The notes under the pieces: model-generated
The model's database searches: none
What the model was told of the DNA's origin: nothing
Seen by the model: the letters and a program-made list of their open reading frames with translations, nothing else
Source: Rhodospirillaceae bacterium
GTDB taxonomy: Bacteria; Pseudomonadota; Alphaproteobacteria; JAEULC01
Assembly: GCA_023266845.1 (NCBI GenBank)
Contig: JAHFPH010000013.1
Span: 1 to 41,681, forward strand
Direction of reading: 5' to 3'
DNA: 41,681 nt
Part shown: positions 15,448 through 23,246 of the stretch, one piece after another
How the letters are laid out: each line of letters begins with the position of its first letter
Numbering within the stretch: the stretch's first letter is position 1
Translations under genes and position numbers: made by a program

Positions 15448-16977
15448 TTAGGCCGTGAAGAACGACGGGGACATGATTTTCGGCTCGGACGGCACCAGCG
15501 GCGCGAAGTCCATGCGCTCCAGCACATCGTGGCGCACGTCCACGCCGGGCGCGACTTCCGCCAGCGCCATGCCTTGCGGCGTCAGGCGGAACACGGCGCG
15601 CTCGGTGACATAGAGCACCTGCTGCCCGCGCGCGACTGCTACGCTGCCGGAAAAGGTGATCTGCTCGACCTGTTTCACCAGCTTGCGCACGGCGCCCTGG
15701 CGCGTCACCCGCAGCTTGCCGTCGCCGGTGACGATCTCCGTGCCCTTGGTGTCGAAGGTGCCGCAGAATACAACCTTGCGTGCGTTCTGGGCGATGTCGA
15801 TGAAGCCGCCGGGCCCCACCGGCAATCCACCGAGCTTCGAGACGTTGACGTGCCCCTTCGCGTCGGCCTCGCCGAAGCCCAGGAACGCGATATCTAGCCC
15901 GCCGCCGGAATAGAAATCGAACTGCGAGGGCGCGTCGATCATGGCCGTGGGGTTGCGCGCGAAGCCGAACAGCTGGCCGTCCAGCAGCGTGCCGCCATAG
16001 GTGCCGTGCTCGATGGTCTGGTAATAGCGGTCGAGCTGCCCGCGTGCGGCCACCAGCTTGGCCACCGCGTCGGGAATGCCGAAGCCGTAATTCACGACCG
16101 CGCCATCCGTAAGCTCCTCCGCCGCGCGGCGCGCGATCGCCTGGCGCACGGTGAAGGGCTGGGGCGGCTCGGACGGCACCGGGCCGCGCTTCTCGCCCGA
16201 CATAGTCGGATCGTAAACGATGTCGTAGGTCATGGACTGGGTGGGATCGACCACCACCGCGTCGACAATGGCGCCGGGCACGCGCACCGCACGCGCGGGC
16301 AGCGCGCCCACCTTGACCGCCTCGCGCACCTGAGCGATCACCTTGCCGCCGGAATTATGCGCGGCCAGCGCGATGGCGTAAATGTCCAGGTTCGCCGGCT
16401 CCTGCTGCAGGCTGATATTGCCGGTGGCGTCGGCCTGGGAGCCGCGGATCAGCGCGACGTTGACCGGGAAGGGTTTGTAGCGCAGCAACTCGCACCCGGC
16501 GATGTTCACCACCTCGACCAGGTCCTCGGTCGTGCGCTTGTTGAGCTTGCCGCCCTCGAGGCGCGGATCGACGAACGTGCCGAGCCCGACATGGGTGAAC
16601 AACCCCGGCCTTCCTGCGCCGATCTCGCGGAACAACTGCATGGTGACGCCACCGGGCAGCACGTAGGCCTCGATCTTTTCGTCGCGCGCCAAGGCCTGCA
16701 TGCGCGGCGACCACACCCAGTGCCCGCCGATCACCCGGCGCACCATGCCTTCATGCGCGAAGCAGTTCATGCCACGCGTCTTGCGGTCGCCGATGCCCAA
16801 GGCGTGGACCACGAACAGGTCGCGGGGGTGGCCGGAGGCCAGAAAGCGCTTCTCGACCGCGGCGAACAGGCACGACGCCTCGACCAGCCCGCCGCCGCCG
16901 CCGATCAGCCCGACCGTGTCGCGGTCGCGGATCATGGCGACAGCCTGCTCGGCGGTCGTAAATTTGTTCACCGGCAT
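15448..16977 (-). CDS. Acyl-CoA transferase, YdiF/propionate CoA-transferase type (class I)
   Basis: A 509-residue single-chain class I CoA-transferase in which alpha- and beta-type halves are fused. The N-terminal half has GGGGGLVEAS (26-35) and LPGGVTMQLFREI; the C-terminal half has NYGFGIPDAVA (296-306) and the catalytic glutamate 323 in YQTIEHGTYGG, where relatives more often read ESG. It moves CoA from a donor acyl-CoA to a free carboxylic acid through a glutamyl-CoA thioester. Six bases separate it from the acyl-CoA dehydrogenase gene upstream. The pairing implies that an imported carboxylic acid is activated here and then oxidised. The acid is unknown. Confidence 0.9.
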   Translation of the reverse strand: MPVNKFTTAEQAVAMIRDRDTVGLIGGGGGLVEASCLFAAVEKRFLASGHPRDLFVVHALGIGDRKTRGMNCFAHEGMVRRVIGGHWVWSPRMQALARDEKIEAYVLPGGVTMQLFREIGAGRPGLFTHVGLGTFVDPRLEGGKLNKRTTEDLVEVVNIAGCELLRYKPFPVNVALIRGSQADATGNISLQQEPANLDIYAIALAAHNSGGKVIAQVREAVKVGALPARAVRVPGAIVDAVVVDPTQSMTYDIVYDPTMSGEKRGPVPSEPPQPFTVRQAIARRAAEELTDGAVVNYGFGIPDAVAKLVAARGQLDRYYQTIEHGTYGGTLLDGQLFGFARNPTAMIDAPSQFDFYSGGGLDIAFLGFGEADAKGHVNVSKLGGLPVGPGGFIDIAQNARKVVFCGTFDTKGTEIVTGDGKLRVTRQGAVRKLVKQVEQITFSGSVAVARGQQVLYVTERAVFRLTPQGMALAEVAPGVDVRHDVLERMDFAPLVPSEPKIMSPSFFTA

Positions 16978-16983
16978 GGCGCG

Positions 16984-18156
16984 CTACACCGGCGGGTCCA
17001 CCAGCGCCACGCCGCGCTTCATGAGCCCGCGCGCGACCACGCCGCGATGGATTTCGGAGGTACCGTCATAGATACGGAACACGCGCGCGTCGCGGTACAG
17101 CCGCTCGACCGGCAGGTCCTTGCAGTATCCCATGCCGCCGAACACTTGCACGGCGCGGTCGGCGACGCGGCCCAGCGTCTCGGCGGCATGAACCTTGACC
17201 ATCGAGATATGCTCGCGTGCGTCTTGGCCCCGGTCGATCAGCGACGCGGCGCGCAGGACCAGAAGCCGCGCCGTCTCGATCTCGATGGCGCTATCCGCCA
17301 GCATCTGCTGCACCATCTGGAACTCGCCGATCGGCCGGTCGAACTGGCGGCGGTCGCGCGCATGGTCCGTCATCATACCGAGCAGCCGCGCCGCCTTGCC
17401 GACGGCGCGCGCGCCGATATGCGCCAGGCGGATGCGCCCCAGCGTCTCGAACGCCAGTTTCAGCCCACTCCCCTCGCCACCCAGCAGATGCTCGGGGCCG
17501 AGCTTCACGTTGTCGAAGAACATCTCGACATGGCTGGTGCCGGCCAGGCCCATCATCGGCTGGTCGCGGCCGATGGCGAAACCGGGCATGCCCTTGTCGA
17601 CTAGGAACAGCGAGATGCCCTTGGCGCCCGCAGCCGGATCGGTGACCGCGGAGACGACGAAGAAATCCGAAAACAGCCCGTCGCTGATGAAATGCTTCTG
17701 GCCGTTCAGCACCCAGCCCGCGCCGTCGCGCGTGGCGCGGGTTTTTATGCCGGCGGCGTCGGAGCCCGCGCCCGGCTCGCTGAAGCAGACCGAAAACGTG
17801 CGTTCGCCCTTGACCGCCGGCAGCAGCCAGCGCTTTTTCTGCTCGGCGGTGCCTTCGAGCAGGACTTCATACACGTTGCCGAAGGCGCGGCGCACCAAGA
17901 TATCGGTGGTGTGTCCGAATTGCTCTTCGACCAGGCAGGTATCAACGGCCGACAGCCCGCCGCCGCCGTATTCGGCCGGGATGTTCATGGCATAGAGACC
18001 GAGCGCCCTTGATTTCTCGAAGATCGCCCGCGCCTTGTCGGGATCGAGCCGGCGCTTGGACTCGACTTCCTCTTCCAACGGCATCAGCTCCGCGCGCACG
18101 AATCGCCGCACGGTATCGACCAGCAGCTTCTGCTCCTCGCTCAGCGAGAATTCCAT
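16984..18156 (-). CDS. Acyl-CoA dehydrogenase
   Basis: A 390-residue FAD enzyme that introduces an alpha,beta double bond into an acyl-CoA. Family signatures are CFSEPGAGSDAAGIKT (124-139), the RRQFDRPIGEFQMVQQML substrate-helix region, and VFGGMGYCKDLPVERLYRD near the end. The catalytic base position, normally Glu in YEGT, is Asp364 in IYDGTSEIHR. Some ACAD families, including ACAD10/11, also have Asp there, so activity is not excluded but the substrate class may differ. The start overlaps the stop of the SDR gene by one base (TGATG at 18156). Electron transfer flavoprotein genes are not in the window. Confidence 0.92.
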   Translation of the reverse strand: MEFSLSEEQKLLVDTVRRFVRAELMPLEEEVESKRRLDPDKARAIFEKSRALGLYAMNIPAEYGGGGLSAVDTCLVEEQFGHTTDILVRRAFGNVYEVLLEGTAEQKKRWLLPAVKGERTFSVCFSEPGAGSDAAGIKTRATRDGAGWVLNGQKHFISDGLFSDFFVVSAVTDPAAGAKGISLFLVDKGMPGFAIGRDQPMMGLAGTSHVEMFFDNVKLGPEHLLGGEGSGLKLAFETLGRIRLAHIGARAVGKAARLLGMMTDHARDRRQFDRPIGEFQMVQQMLADSAIEIETARLLVLRAASLIDRGQDAREHISMVKVHAAETLGRVADRAVQVFGGMGYCKDLPVERLYRDARVFRIYDGTSEIHRGVVARGLMKRGVALVDPPV

Positions 18157-18944
18157 CAATACAGCCCAGGTGTGGAGCCGCCATCCACGGCGATGGCGGT
18201 TCCTTGAATCTGGCGCGCCCGCGCGGAACACAGGAACACCGCCAGCGCGGCAATGTCATCGGGCTTACCGATCCGTCGTATACCTTCCTTGGCGAGCGCC
18301 TTGGCGCGAAATGCTTCCTGGGTTTCACCAGCAGCTTCGGCACGTTGACGGAAAAGCTGCTCGACGCGTTCGGTATCTGTCGTACCGGGCAGGATCGCGT
18401 TGACGTTGACGCCGTCGCGCTTGCCCAGGCCTGAGAGCCCCTTGGTGAAGTTCGACATTGCCGCGTTCACCGCACCACCGATCAGAAAATCGAGGTCCGG
18501 CGTGCGCGCGGCGCCGCCGATAATGTTCACCACATGCCCTTGCGCGGTCTTTAACATAGGCCAGAACAGCCGGCACAGCCGCACGCAGCCGAAGAACTTG
18601 AGTGCGAACCCGTCCTGCCAGGTTTCCTCGACCAGGTCGAGAAACGCGCCTGCCCGCGTGGCGCCGGCGGAATTGACCAGAATGTCGCAGCGCTTGAAGC
18701 GCTCTTCAACGGTGCGGAATACCTTATCGCAGCCCGCCGGGGTGCGCAGATCGGCGGTGCAGGCGACCGGCCGGGCTGCGCCCGACGCGGCGATGGCGTC
18801 CGCCGCTTTCTTCAGGTTGGCGTCGCTCGACGCGGCCAGCACCGTGGCGGCGCCTTCGCGCGCGAAGGCCTCGGCGATGGCGCGGCCGATGCCGCGGCTG
18901 CCGCCGGAAACCACGACGACCTTTCCCGAAAACTCGCCGGCCAT
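18156..18944 (-). CDS. SDR-fold protein lacking the catalytic tetrad
   Basis: A 262-residue short-chain dehydrogenase/reductase fold protein. The cofactor motif GGSRGIG (14-20) and NSAG (91-94) are intact and the C-terminal end IQGTAIAVDGGSTPGLY is typical. Aligning the region before FTKGL shows that all four catalytic positions are replaced: the helix Asn is Lys116 (ALKFFG), Ser is Gly143 (NIIGG), Tyr is Gly156 and Lys is Asn160 (IGGAVNAAMSNFTK). It therefore probably does not use classical SDR chemistry. It may bind NAD(P) or a CoA ester, or act by other residues. It lies between a PanE-like gene (one-base gap) and the acyl-CoA dehydrogenase (one-base overlap), so it belongs to the same pathway. 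Confidence 0.88.
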   Translation of the reverse strand: MAGEFSGKVVVVSGGSRGIGRAIAEAFAREGAATVLAASSDANLKKAADAIAASGAARPVACTADLRTPAGCDKVFRTVEERFKRCDILVNSAGATRAGAFLDLVEETWQDGFALKFFGCVRLCRLFWPMLKTAQGHVVNIIGGAARTPDLDFLIGGAVNAAMSNFTKGLSGLGKRDGVNVNAILPGTTDTERVEQLFRQRAEAAGETQEAFRAKALAKEGIRRIGKPDDIAALAVFLCSARARQIQGTAIAVDGGSTPGLY

Positions 18945-18945
18945 G

Positions 18946-19905
18946 CTATTCCCTCGCCGTTCCCAGGTATTTCGATTCCAGGCCTTTGACGATGCCGATC
19001 AGCGCGTCGATCGTCGGCGTCGGCACGCCGCGCTCGCGGCCCAACCGCGCAACCGTGCCGTAGATATAGTCCACCTCGGTCGGGCGCTTATGCGCAAGGT
19101 CGGCGTTGAGGGACGACTTGCTGGTCCCCGTGCCGCCGCCCTTCGGATCGGTCAGCTTCAACAATACCTCGCGCGCCTCTTCGGTATCGAGTTCGATGCC
19201 CTCGGCGCGCGCCACCGCTGCGGCTTCGTCGACCGCGCGGAACACCACGATTTTGAGCTCGGGCACCGCGACGATATCCATCGAGCGCAGATCGGTCGCG
19301 CCGGAAATCGCGCTCAGGCCCACATTGCCCAGAAGCTTTTTCCACTTGTCGCGCCTGATGTCGGCGCTGGCATGGGTGGGCAGGCCGTGACGCGTGAGCG
19401 CCTCGGCGATGTCGGCCGCGCGCGGGGACAGGCCGCCTTTCATCTCTCCGACATAGGTCGGCAGATCGCCGAAATTGCGCACCACACCAGGGGATTCCAC
19501 CCGCCCCGCCTGGGCGGTCAGCCCGCCCAACACGCGGTCGGCACCCAGCACCTTGGCCAGAGCTTCCTCGTTGCCCAAACCGTTCTGGAAACTGACCGCC
19601 GCCGTCTCGCCCCTGAACAGGTGCTTCACGCTCGCCGCCGCTTGCGGATTGGCGAAGGCCTTGCACTGGAACAGCACCAGGTCGGCGGATTTGACGCTGG
19701 CGGGATCGGCGGTCGCGGCGATCTTGACGTCGCGATCGCCGCCATAGCCGACGATGCGCAGGCCGCGCGCCTTGATCGCGTCGACATGCTCGCGCCAGAC
19801 ATCGACGAGCGTTACGCCGAGTCCCTTTTCCGCCAGCAATCCGCCGAACAGCCCGCCCATGGCGCCGCCACCGACGATCACGACCGTTGGACGCTGCAAC
19901 GACAT
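18946..19905 (-). CDS. 2-Dehydropantoate 2-reductase family (PanE/ApbA-like) ketoacid reductase
   Basis: A 319-residue NADPH-type 6-phosphogluconate-dehydrogenase-fold enzyme. The N-terminal nucleotide motif is VIVGGGAMGGLFG (9-21), QCKAF follows at 80-84, the catalytic lysine is in RDKWKKLLGN (185-194) and the C-terminal signature is HKRPTEVDYIYG. Ketopantoate reductase is the founding activity, but many paralogues reduce other 2-keto acids or related compounds. Placement inside a catabolic Liv operon, with no other pantothenate gene, makes a role in the local pathway more likely than pantothenate synthesis. The LivG gene ends 28 bases upstream. Confidence 0.88.
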   Translation of the reverse strand: MSLQRPTVVIVGGGAMGGLFGGLLAEKGLGVTLVDVWREHVDAIKARGLRIVGYGGDRDVKIAATADPASVKSADLVLFQCKAFANPQAAASVKHLFRGETAAVSFQNGLGNEEALAKVLGADRVLGGLTAQAGRVESPGVVRNFGDLPTYVGEMKGGLSPRAADIAEALTRHGLPTHASADIRRDKWKKLLGNVGLSAISGATDLRSMDIVAVPELKIVVFRAVDEAAAVARAEGIELDTEEAREVLLKLTDPKGGGTGTSKSSLNADLAHKRPTEVDYIYGTVARLGRERGVPTPTIDALIGIVKGLESKYLGTARE

Positions 19906-19933
19906 TGCCCGAAGCCCGCCTAACCCGCCGCCA

Positions 19934-20734
19934 TCACGACGCCTTGAGGAAGGCGCGTACCTCGGCGTCGTCCATTTCCTTGCCGAGATAGGCCTCGATC
20001 ACGCGATGGTCGTTCTTGATCGCGGCCGGCGCGCCTTCGGCGATTTTCTCGCCGTGCTCCAGTACCGTCACGGTCTCGCAGCTCTCCATCACCACCTTCA
20101 GGATGTGCTCGATGACGATGACGGTCAGGCCGAACCGCTTTTTGAGTTCGAGAACGGTGGTGAGAAGCTTGTCGACATTGACCGGCGACAGGCCGGCCGC
20201 CGGCTCGTCGAGCATCAGCAGCTTGGGCCGCATGGCCATCGCGCGCCCCAGCGCCAGCAGCCGGCGCTGGCCGATCGAAAGCTCCCCGGCCGGCATCTCG
20301 GCATACTCGGTCAGACCCACGTAGCCTAGCAGTTCCATCATCTCGTCGCGCAACCGCCGTTCCTCGGCCCAGACCTTGGCGGCGCCGATCGCCGCGACAG
20401 CGCTGCTGTAGACGATATGCGGATGGTAGCCGATGAGAAGGTTTTCCAGCACCGTCATCTGGGTGAAAATGCGCAAGAGCTGGAACGTACGGGCGACGCC
20501 GCGCCGCGCGATCTCATGCGGCTGCAAGGCGGCGATATCCTCGCCGGCGAACACGATCTGCCCACCGGGCTCGGCCTGATAGACGCCCGAAATCAGGTTG
20601 AAAAGCGTGCTTTTGCCCGAGCCGTTCGGCCCGATGATGCCGCGGACCTCGCCTTCGCGAATGACCAGGTCGACGTTGTTGACGGCGACCAGGCCGCCGA
20701 ACCGCTTGGACAGGGCTTTTACTTCAAGCAGCAT
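19934..20734 (-). CDS. livG: Branched-chain amino acid-type ABC transporter ATPase, LivG family
   Basis: A 266-residue ATPase. Walker A GPNGSGKST is at residues 35-43, the signature has the LivG form LSIGQRRLLALGRAM, and Walker B LLMLDEPAAGLSP follows. The long insertion after Walker A and the C-terminal AYLGKE element are LivG features. Its start overlaps the end of livM by 11 bases. It should pair with LivF encoded on the opposite strand at 23247, since no other LivF is in the window. Confidence 0.94.
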   Translation of the reverse strand: MLLEVKALSKRFGGLVAVNNVDLVIREGEVRGIIGPNGSGKSTLFNLISGVYQAEPGGQIVFAGEDIAALQPHEIARRGVARTFQLLRIFTQMTVLENLLIGYHPHIVYSSAVAAIGAAKVWAEERRLRDEMMELLGYVGLTEYAEMPAGELSIGQRRLLALGRAMAMRPKLLMLDEPAAGLSPVNVDKLLTTVLELKKRFGLTVIVIEHILKVVMESCETVTVLEHGEKIAEGAPAAIKNDHRVIEAYLGKEMDDAEVRAFLKAS

Positions 20735-21755
20735 TGGCTTTCGCCTTGCGGATCGCGACGAAACGCCGCGTGGCGAAATAGTTGTCGATAAGCCCGCCGA
20801 TTCCGCGCGGCATGTACAATACCGTCAGCACGATCACCGTGCCGAAGATCGCCATCTGGTATTGATAATAGTCGCGCGTCAGGTCGTAGATGATCGTCAC
20901 GATCACCGCGCCGACCACCCCGCCCCAGATATGGCCGAGCCCGCCGAGCACGACCATCAGCAGCAGCGTCACCATCTCGGTGATGGTGTAGCTGTTGGGA
21001 TGCAGGAAGCCGGGCGCCATGTGCGCCTGCAAGCTGCCGGCGCAGCCCGCGTATAGCGCGCTGATCGTGAAGGCGAGCAGCTTGTATTTGCGCACGTTGA
21101 CGCCGCAGGCCGCGGCGGCAAGCGGATCTTCGCGCAGCGCCTTGAACGACCGGCCGATGTCGGAGCGCAGGATGCAGAACGAGAAATAGATGCCGACGAG
21201 CGCGAGCGGCATGACGATGTAGTAGTACGCCACGTGGTCGACCACACTGCGGCCGAAGAAATACGGCGGCGGAATGTCGCTGAAGCCGATCGCCGCGCCG
21301 ATATAGTCGGTGACGCCGATGAACACGCGCACCGATTCCGCCAGCCCAAGCGTGGCGAGCGCGAGATACGCGCCCTCGAGCCGGAAGGAAGGAATTCCCA
21401 CCAGTGCGCCGATCATGCCGGTGAACAAAGTCGCGGCCGGCAGCGCCACCCAGAACGGCAATCCGAATTTGGCCGCGAACACCGCCGAGGCATAGGCGCC
21501 AACGGCGGCGAGCGCGATATGCCCGACCGTCACCTGGCCCGCGAAGCCCTTCACGATATTCAGGCCGACCGCGAGGATGACGTTGATCAGGATGATATTG
21601 AGAATGTAGTGGTGATAGGCGTTCGGAGTAGCCCACGGCAGCAGCAGAAGCGCCACGAAGCCGGCCAGCCAGGGAAGATGGCGCCGCGAAAACCGACTCC
21701 CGGCCGGCACGCCCTGTTGCGCCGTTCCACCCGTGGGCGTGCTGGTATCTTTCAT
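20724..21755 (-). CDS. livM: Branched-chain amino acid-type ABC permease, LivM family
   Basis: A 343-residue membrane protein with a polar N-terminal tail of about 28 residues (MKDTSTPTGGTAQQG) before the first hydrophobic segment. LivM hallmarks are ILAVGLNIVKGFAGQVTVGH, ALATLGLAESVRVF, the RSFKALREDPLAAAACGVNV ATPase-contact loop and LGGLGHIWGGVVGA near the end. ATG 21755 was chosen because GGGGA stands a few bases upstream; an in-frame start further upstream would lie across the stem-loop that separates it from livK. Partner permease LivH is encoded divergently at 24003. Confidence 0.92.
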   Translation of the reverse strand: MKDTSTPTGGTAQQGVPAGSRFSRRHLPWLAGFVALLLLPWATPNAYHHYILNIILINVILAVGLNIVKGFAGQVTVGHIALAAVGAYASAVFAAKFGLPFWVALPAATLFTGMIGALVGIPSFRLEGAYLALATLGLAESVRVFIGVTDYIGAAIGFSDIPPPYFFGRSVVDHVAYYYIVMPLALVGIYFSFCILRSDIGRSFKALREDPLAAAACGVNVRKYKLLAFTISALYAGCAGSLQAHMAPGFLHPNSYTITEMVTLLLMVVLGGLGHIWGGVVGAVIVTIIYDLTRDYYQYQMAIFGTVIVLTVLYMPRGIGGLIDNYFATRRFVAIRKAKANAA

Positions 21756-21794
21756 GTCCCCGACAGTCCGGCGGCTTGCAAAGACGGTCGGCGC

Positions 21795-21825
21795 TTCGCC
21801 GGCTGGGGGCCTCCCGGCCGGCGAA
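21795..21825 (-). other. Intercistronic stem-loop between livK and livM
   Basis: Perfect 9-base arms TTCGCCGGC (21795-21803) and GCCGGCGAA (21817-21825) flank 13 bases, with three further G-C pairs possible inside. No T-run follows on the transcribed strand, so it is not an intrinsic terminator. In the 93-base gap after a binding-protein gene such a hairpin usually protects the upstream message from exonucleases and raises binding protein over permease; that role is inferred. Confidence 0.5.
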
Positions 21826-21848
21826 AACGGCGGCGCCAATCCAGTGTC

Positions 21849-23075
21849 TTACTTCTTCGGCAGACCGAAATCCGGGTCGAACCCAACGCGGGCCAGAACG
21901 CGCATCTCGTAATCCTTGCCGCCCTTGGTGTACTCGACCAGGATGCCGGTGCGGTTGCCGTCGCGGCATTGCGGGGTCGGATCGGCGCAGAAGTTGATCG
22001 GACCCGAGGCGAGCCCCTGGTAGTTCTGGATGCTGGCGAGCGCATCGCGGATCGCCTTGCGGTCCTCGGCGAGCGATGCGTCGGTCAGCTTTAGCTTCGC
22101 CTTGCTGAGCGCCAGCTTGACGATCTGCGCGGTTTCGTAGGCCTGCGAGAAATCGTGGTCCGGGCAGCGAACCTTGTATTTTTCCTGCACCATCTTCACG
22201 AATTTCTTCGCTATCTCGCGTTCGTCGGTACACGAGAAAGCTGCGGCGAAGATCAGGCCCTTGACCGCGTCGCCGGCCAATTCCGGCACCGGCGCGTTCG
22301 AGGCGGCCGAAGCCGAGACCCGGCGCACCTTCGCGGGGATGCCGATCTCGTAGGATTGCTGCGCGATGCGGGCGATGGCGTCGATCTGGCCGCCGATCGC
22401 CAACACGTCGGGATTGAGCGACTTGATCTTCAGCAGATGCGCGCGGAAGTCCAGGTCGGTCTCCTGCATCTGCGCCTCGTATGCCGGCTCGACGTTGTAG
22501 GTCTCCTGCATGTACTTCTTGTAGTCGCGCACGAACGAGATCGCGGCGCCGTCGTTGGTGAACAGATAGGCGACCTTTTTGCCGGCGTTCTCCGCCAGGT
22601 ACTTGGCGTGCACGGCGGCGTAGTAGCGCTCGGACACCGAAGTGCGGAACACCCAGGCGCTGCCCTTTTGCGTGATCGAGGAGTTGGTGGAGTGCGGGAC
22701 GATTTCCGGCACCTCTTCCTTGGTCACGATGTCGACCAGCGGTAGGGTCACCGAGCTGCAGGTCGAGCCGATGATCAGGTGCACCTTGTTCTGGTGGATG
22801 AAGCGGTTGGCGTTGGCCACGCCCTTGTCCGGCTTGCACTCGTCGTCCAGCAGGATCACTTCGATCTTCTGGCCGTTAATGCCGCCCGACTTGTTCACCT
22901 CGTTCAGCTCGTCGGCGGTCATCTGGCCGTATTTGAAGCCGTTCTCGATCAACATGCGCAGCGTGACGCCGATGCGCACGGTGCCCTGGGCACTGGCGCT
23001 GCCCGGAACGACGCTCAGCGCCAGCACCATGGCCGACGCGAATAGCAGACATTTCCCGACGGATAAGATTCTCAT
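21849..23075 (-). CDS. livK: Branched-chain amino acid-type periplasmic substrate-binding protein
   Basis: A 408-residue exported protein. The signal peptide is MRILSVGKCLLFASAM plus a hydrophobic run, cleaved probably after SASA near residue 29. The mature protein starts GTVRIGVTLRM and has the type I binding-protein pattern: DDECKPDKGVANANRFI, then IGSTCSSVTLPLVDI, and the cleft region SERYYAAVHAKYLAE. Cysteines are paired in CKPD/CSSV and near the C-terminus (NFCADPTPQCRDG), which suggests disulfides. It leads a ten-gene operon ending in aroE-aroQ, so quinate, shikimate or another ring acid is a better guess for the ligand than an amino acid. GGGAG lies ideally before ATG 23075. Confidence 0.92.
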   Translation of the reverse strand: MRILSVGKCLLFASAMVLALSVVPGSASAQGTVRIGVTLRMLIENGFKYGQMTADELNEVNKSGGINGQKIEVILLDDECKPDKGVANANRFIHQNKVHLIIGSTCSSVTLPLVDIVTKEEVPEIVPHSTNSSITQKGSAWVFRTSVSERYYAAVHAKYLAENAGKKVAYLFTNDGAAISFVRDYKKYMQETYNVEPAYEAQMQETDLDFRAHLLKIKSLNPDVLAIGGQIDAIARIAQQSYEIGIPAKVRRVSASAASNAPVPELAGDAVKGLIFAAAFSCTDEREIAKKFVKMVQEKYKVRCPDHDFSQAYETAQIVKLALSKAKLKLTDASLAEDRKAIRDALASIQNYQGLASGPINFCADPTPQCRDGNRTGILVEYTKGGKDYEMRVLARVGFDPDFGLPKK

Positions 23076-23097
23076 GTTTCTCTCCCTTTAACCTATT

Positions 23098-23117
23098 TTC
23101 TCCTTTTTATAGGAGAA
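23098..23117 (-). promoter_or_regulatory. Inverted repeat in the livK leader
   Basis: Arms TTCTCC (23098-23103) and GGAGAA (23112-23117) enclose TTTTTATA. A second, overlapping pair CCTAT (23092-23096) and ATAGG (23109-23113) is also present. The element lies between the predicted livK promoter and its ribosome binding site, so it could act as an operator or as an RNA hairpin. It shares the octamer TCTCCTAT (minus strand) with the quiC promoter region. Confidence 0.35.
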
Positions 23118-23142
23118 GTTGTTGCTTGTCCATGTTGGTCAT
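23107..23142 (-). CDS. Possible 11-codon leader peptide upstream of livK
   Basis: Minus-strand frame MTNMDKQQLLL followed by TAA, starting about 13 bases after the predicted transcription start and preceded by GGCGGGG. Its last three codons are leucine codons CTT, CTC and CTA, and its stop codon falls in the loop of the inverted repeat at 23098-23117. The layout resembles amino-acid leader peptides, but there is no T-run and no second hairpin pairing is proven. It may be a chance frame. Confidence 0.25.
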   Translation of the reverse strand: MTNMDKQQLLL

Positions 23143-23246
23143 GGTGTTATCCCCGCCTTTCCTGATATCCGGCTGGACGACGCTAGGCAAGTCGTCTGTA
23201 ATCGCTTGCGCCCGCCCATGCCGGAATGGTCGGACCAGGGGGAGAA

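Larger units (their letters stand above)
23076..23246. promoter_or_regulatory. Divergent control region splitting the second Liv importer
   Basis: This 171-base region lies between livK (-) and livF (+), so it controls both halves of one importer. On the minus strand a sigma70-like pair is visible: -35 TTGCCT (23185-23190) and -10 TATCAG (23162-23167) with exactly 17 bases between. A short open frame and a stem-loop follow in the leader. On the plus strand the promoter is unclear; TTGTCC and TATCCC 16 bases apart near 23126-23153 are a weak candidate. The GGGGGAG before ATG 23247 is the livF ribosome binding site. Confidence 0.45.

Noticed and set aside
16006-17604. A 532-codon plus-strand frame opposite the CoA-transferase and acyl-CoA dehydrogenase
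   Set aside because: It crosses the junction of two certain minus-strand genes, has no ribosome binding site and no family motif.
21795-21825. Intrinsic terminator after livK
   Set aside because: The stem is strong but no T-run follows on the transcribed strand, and the same-strand genes continue with tight spacing.
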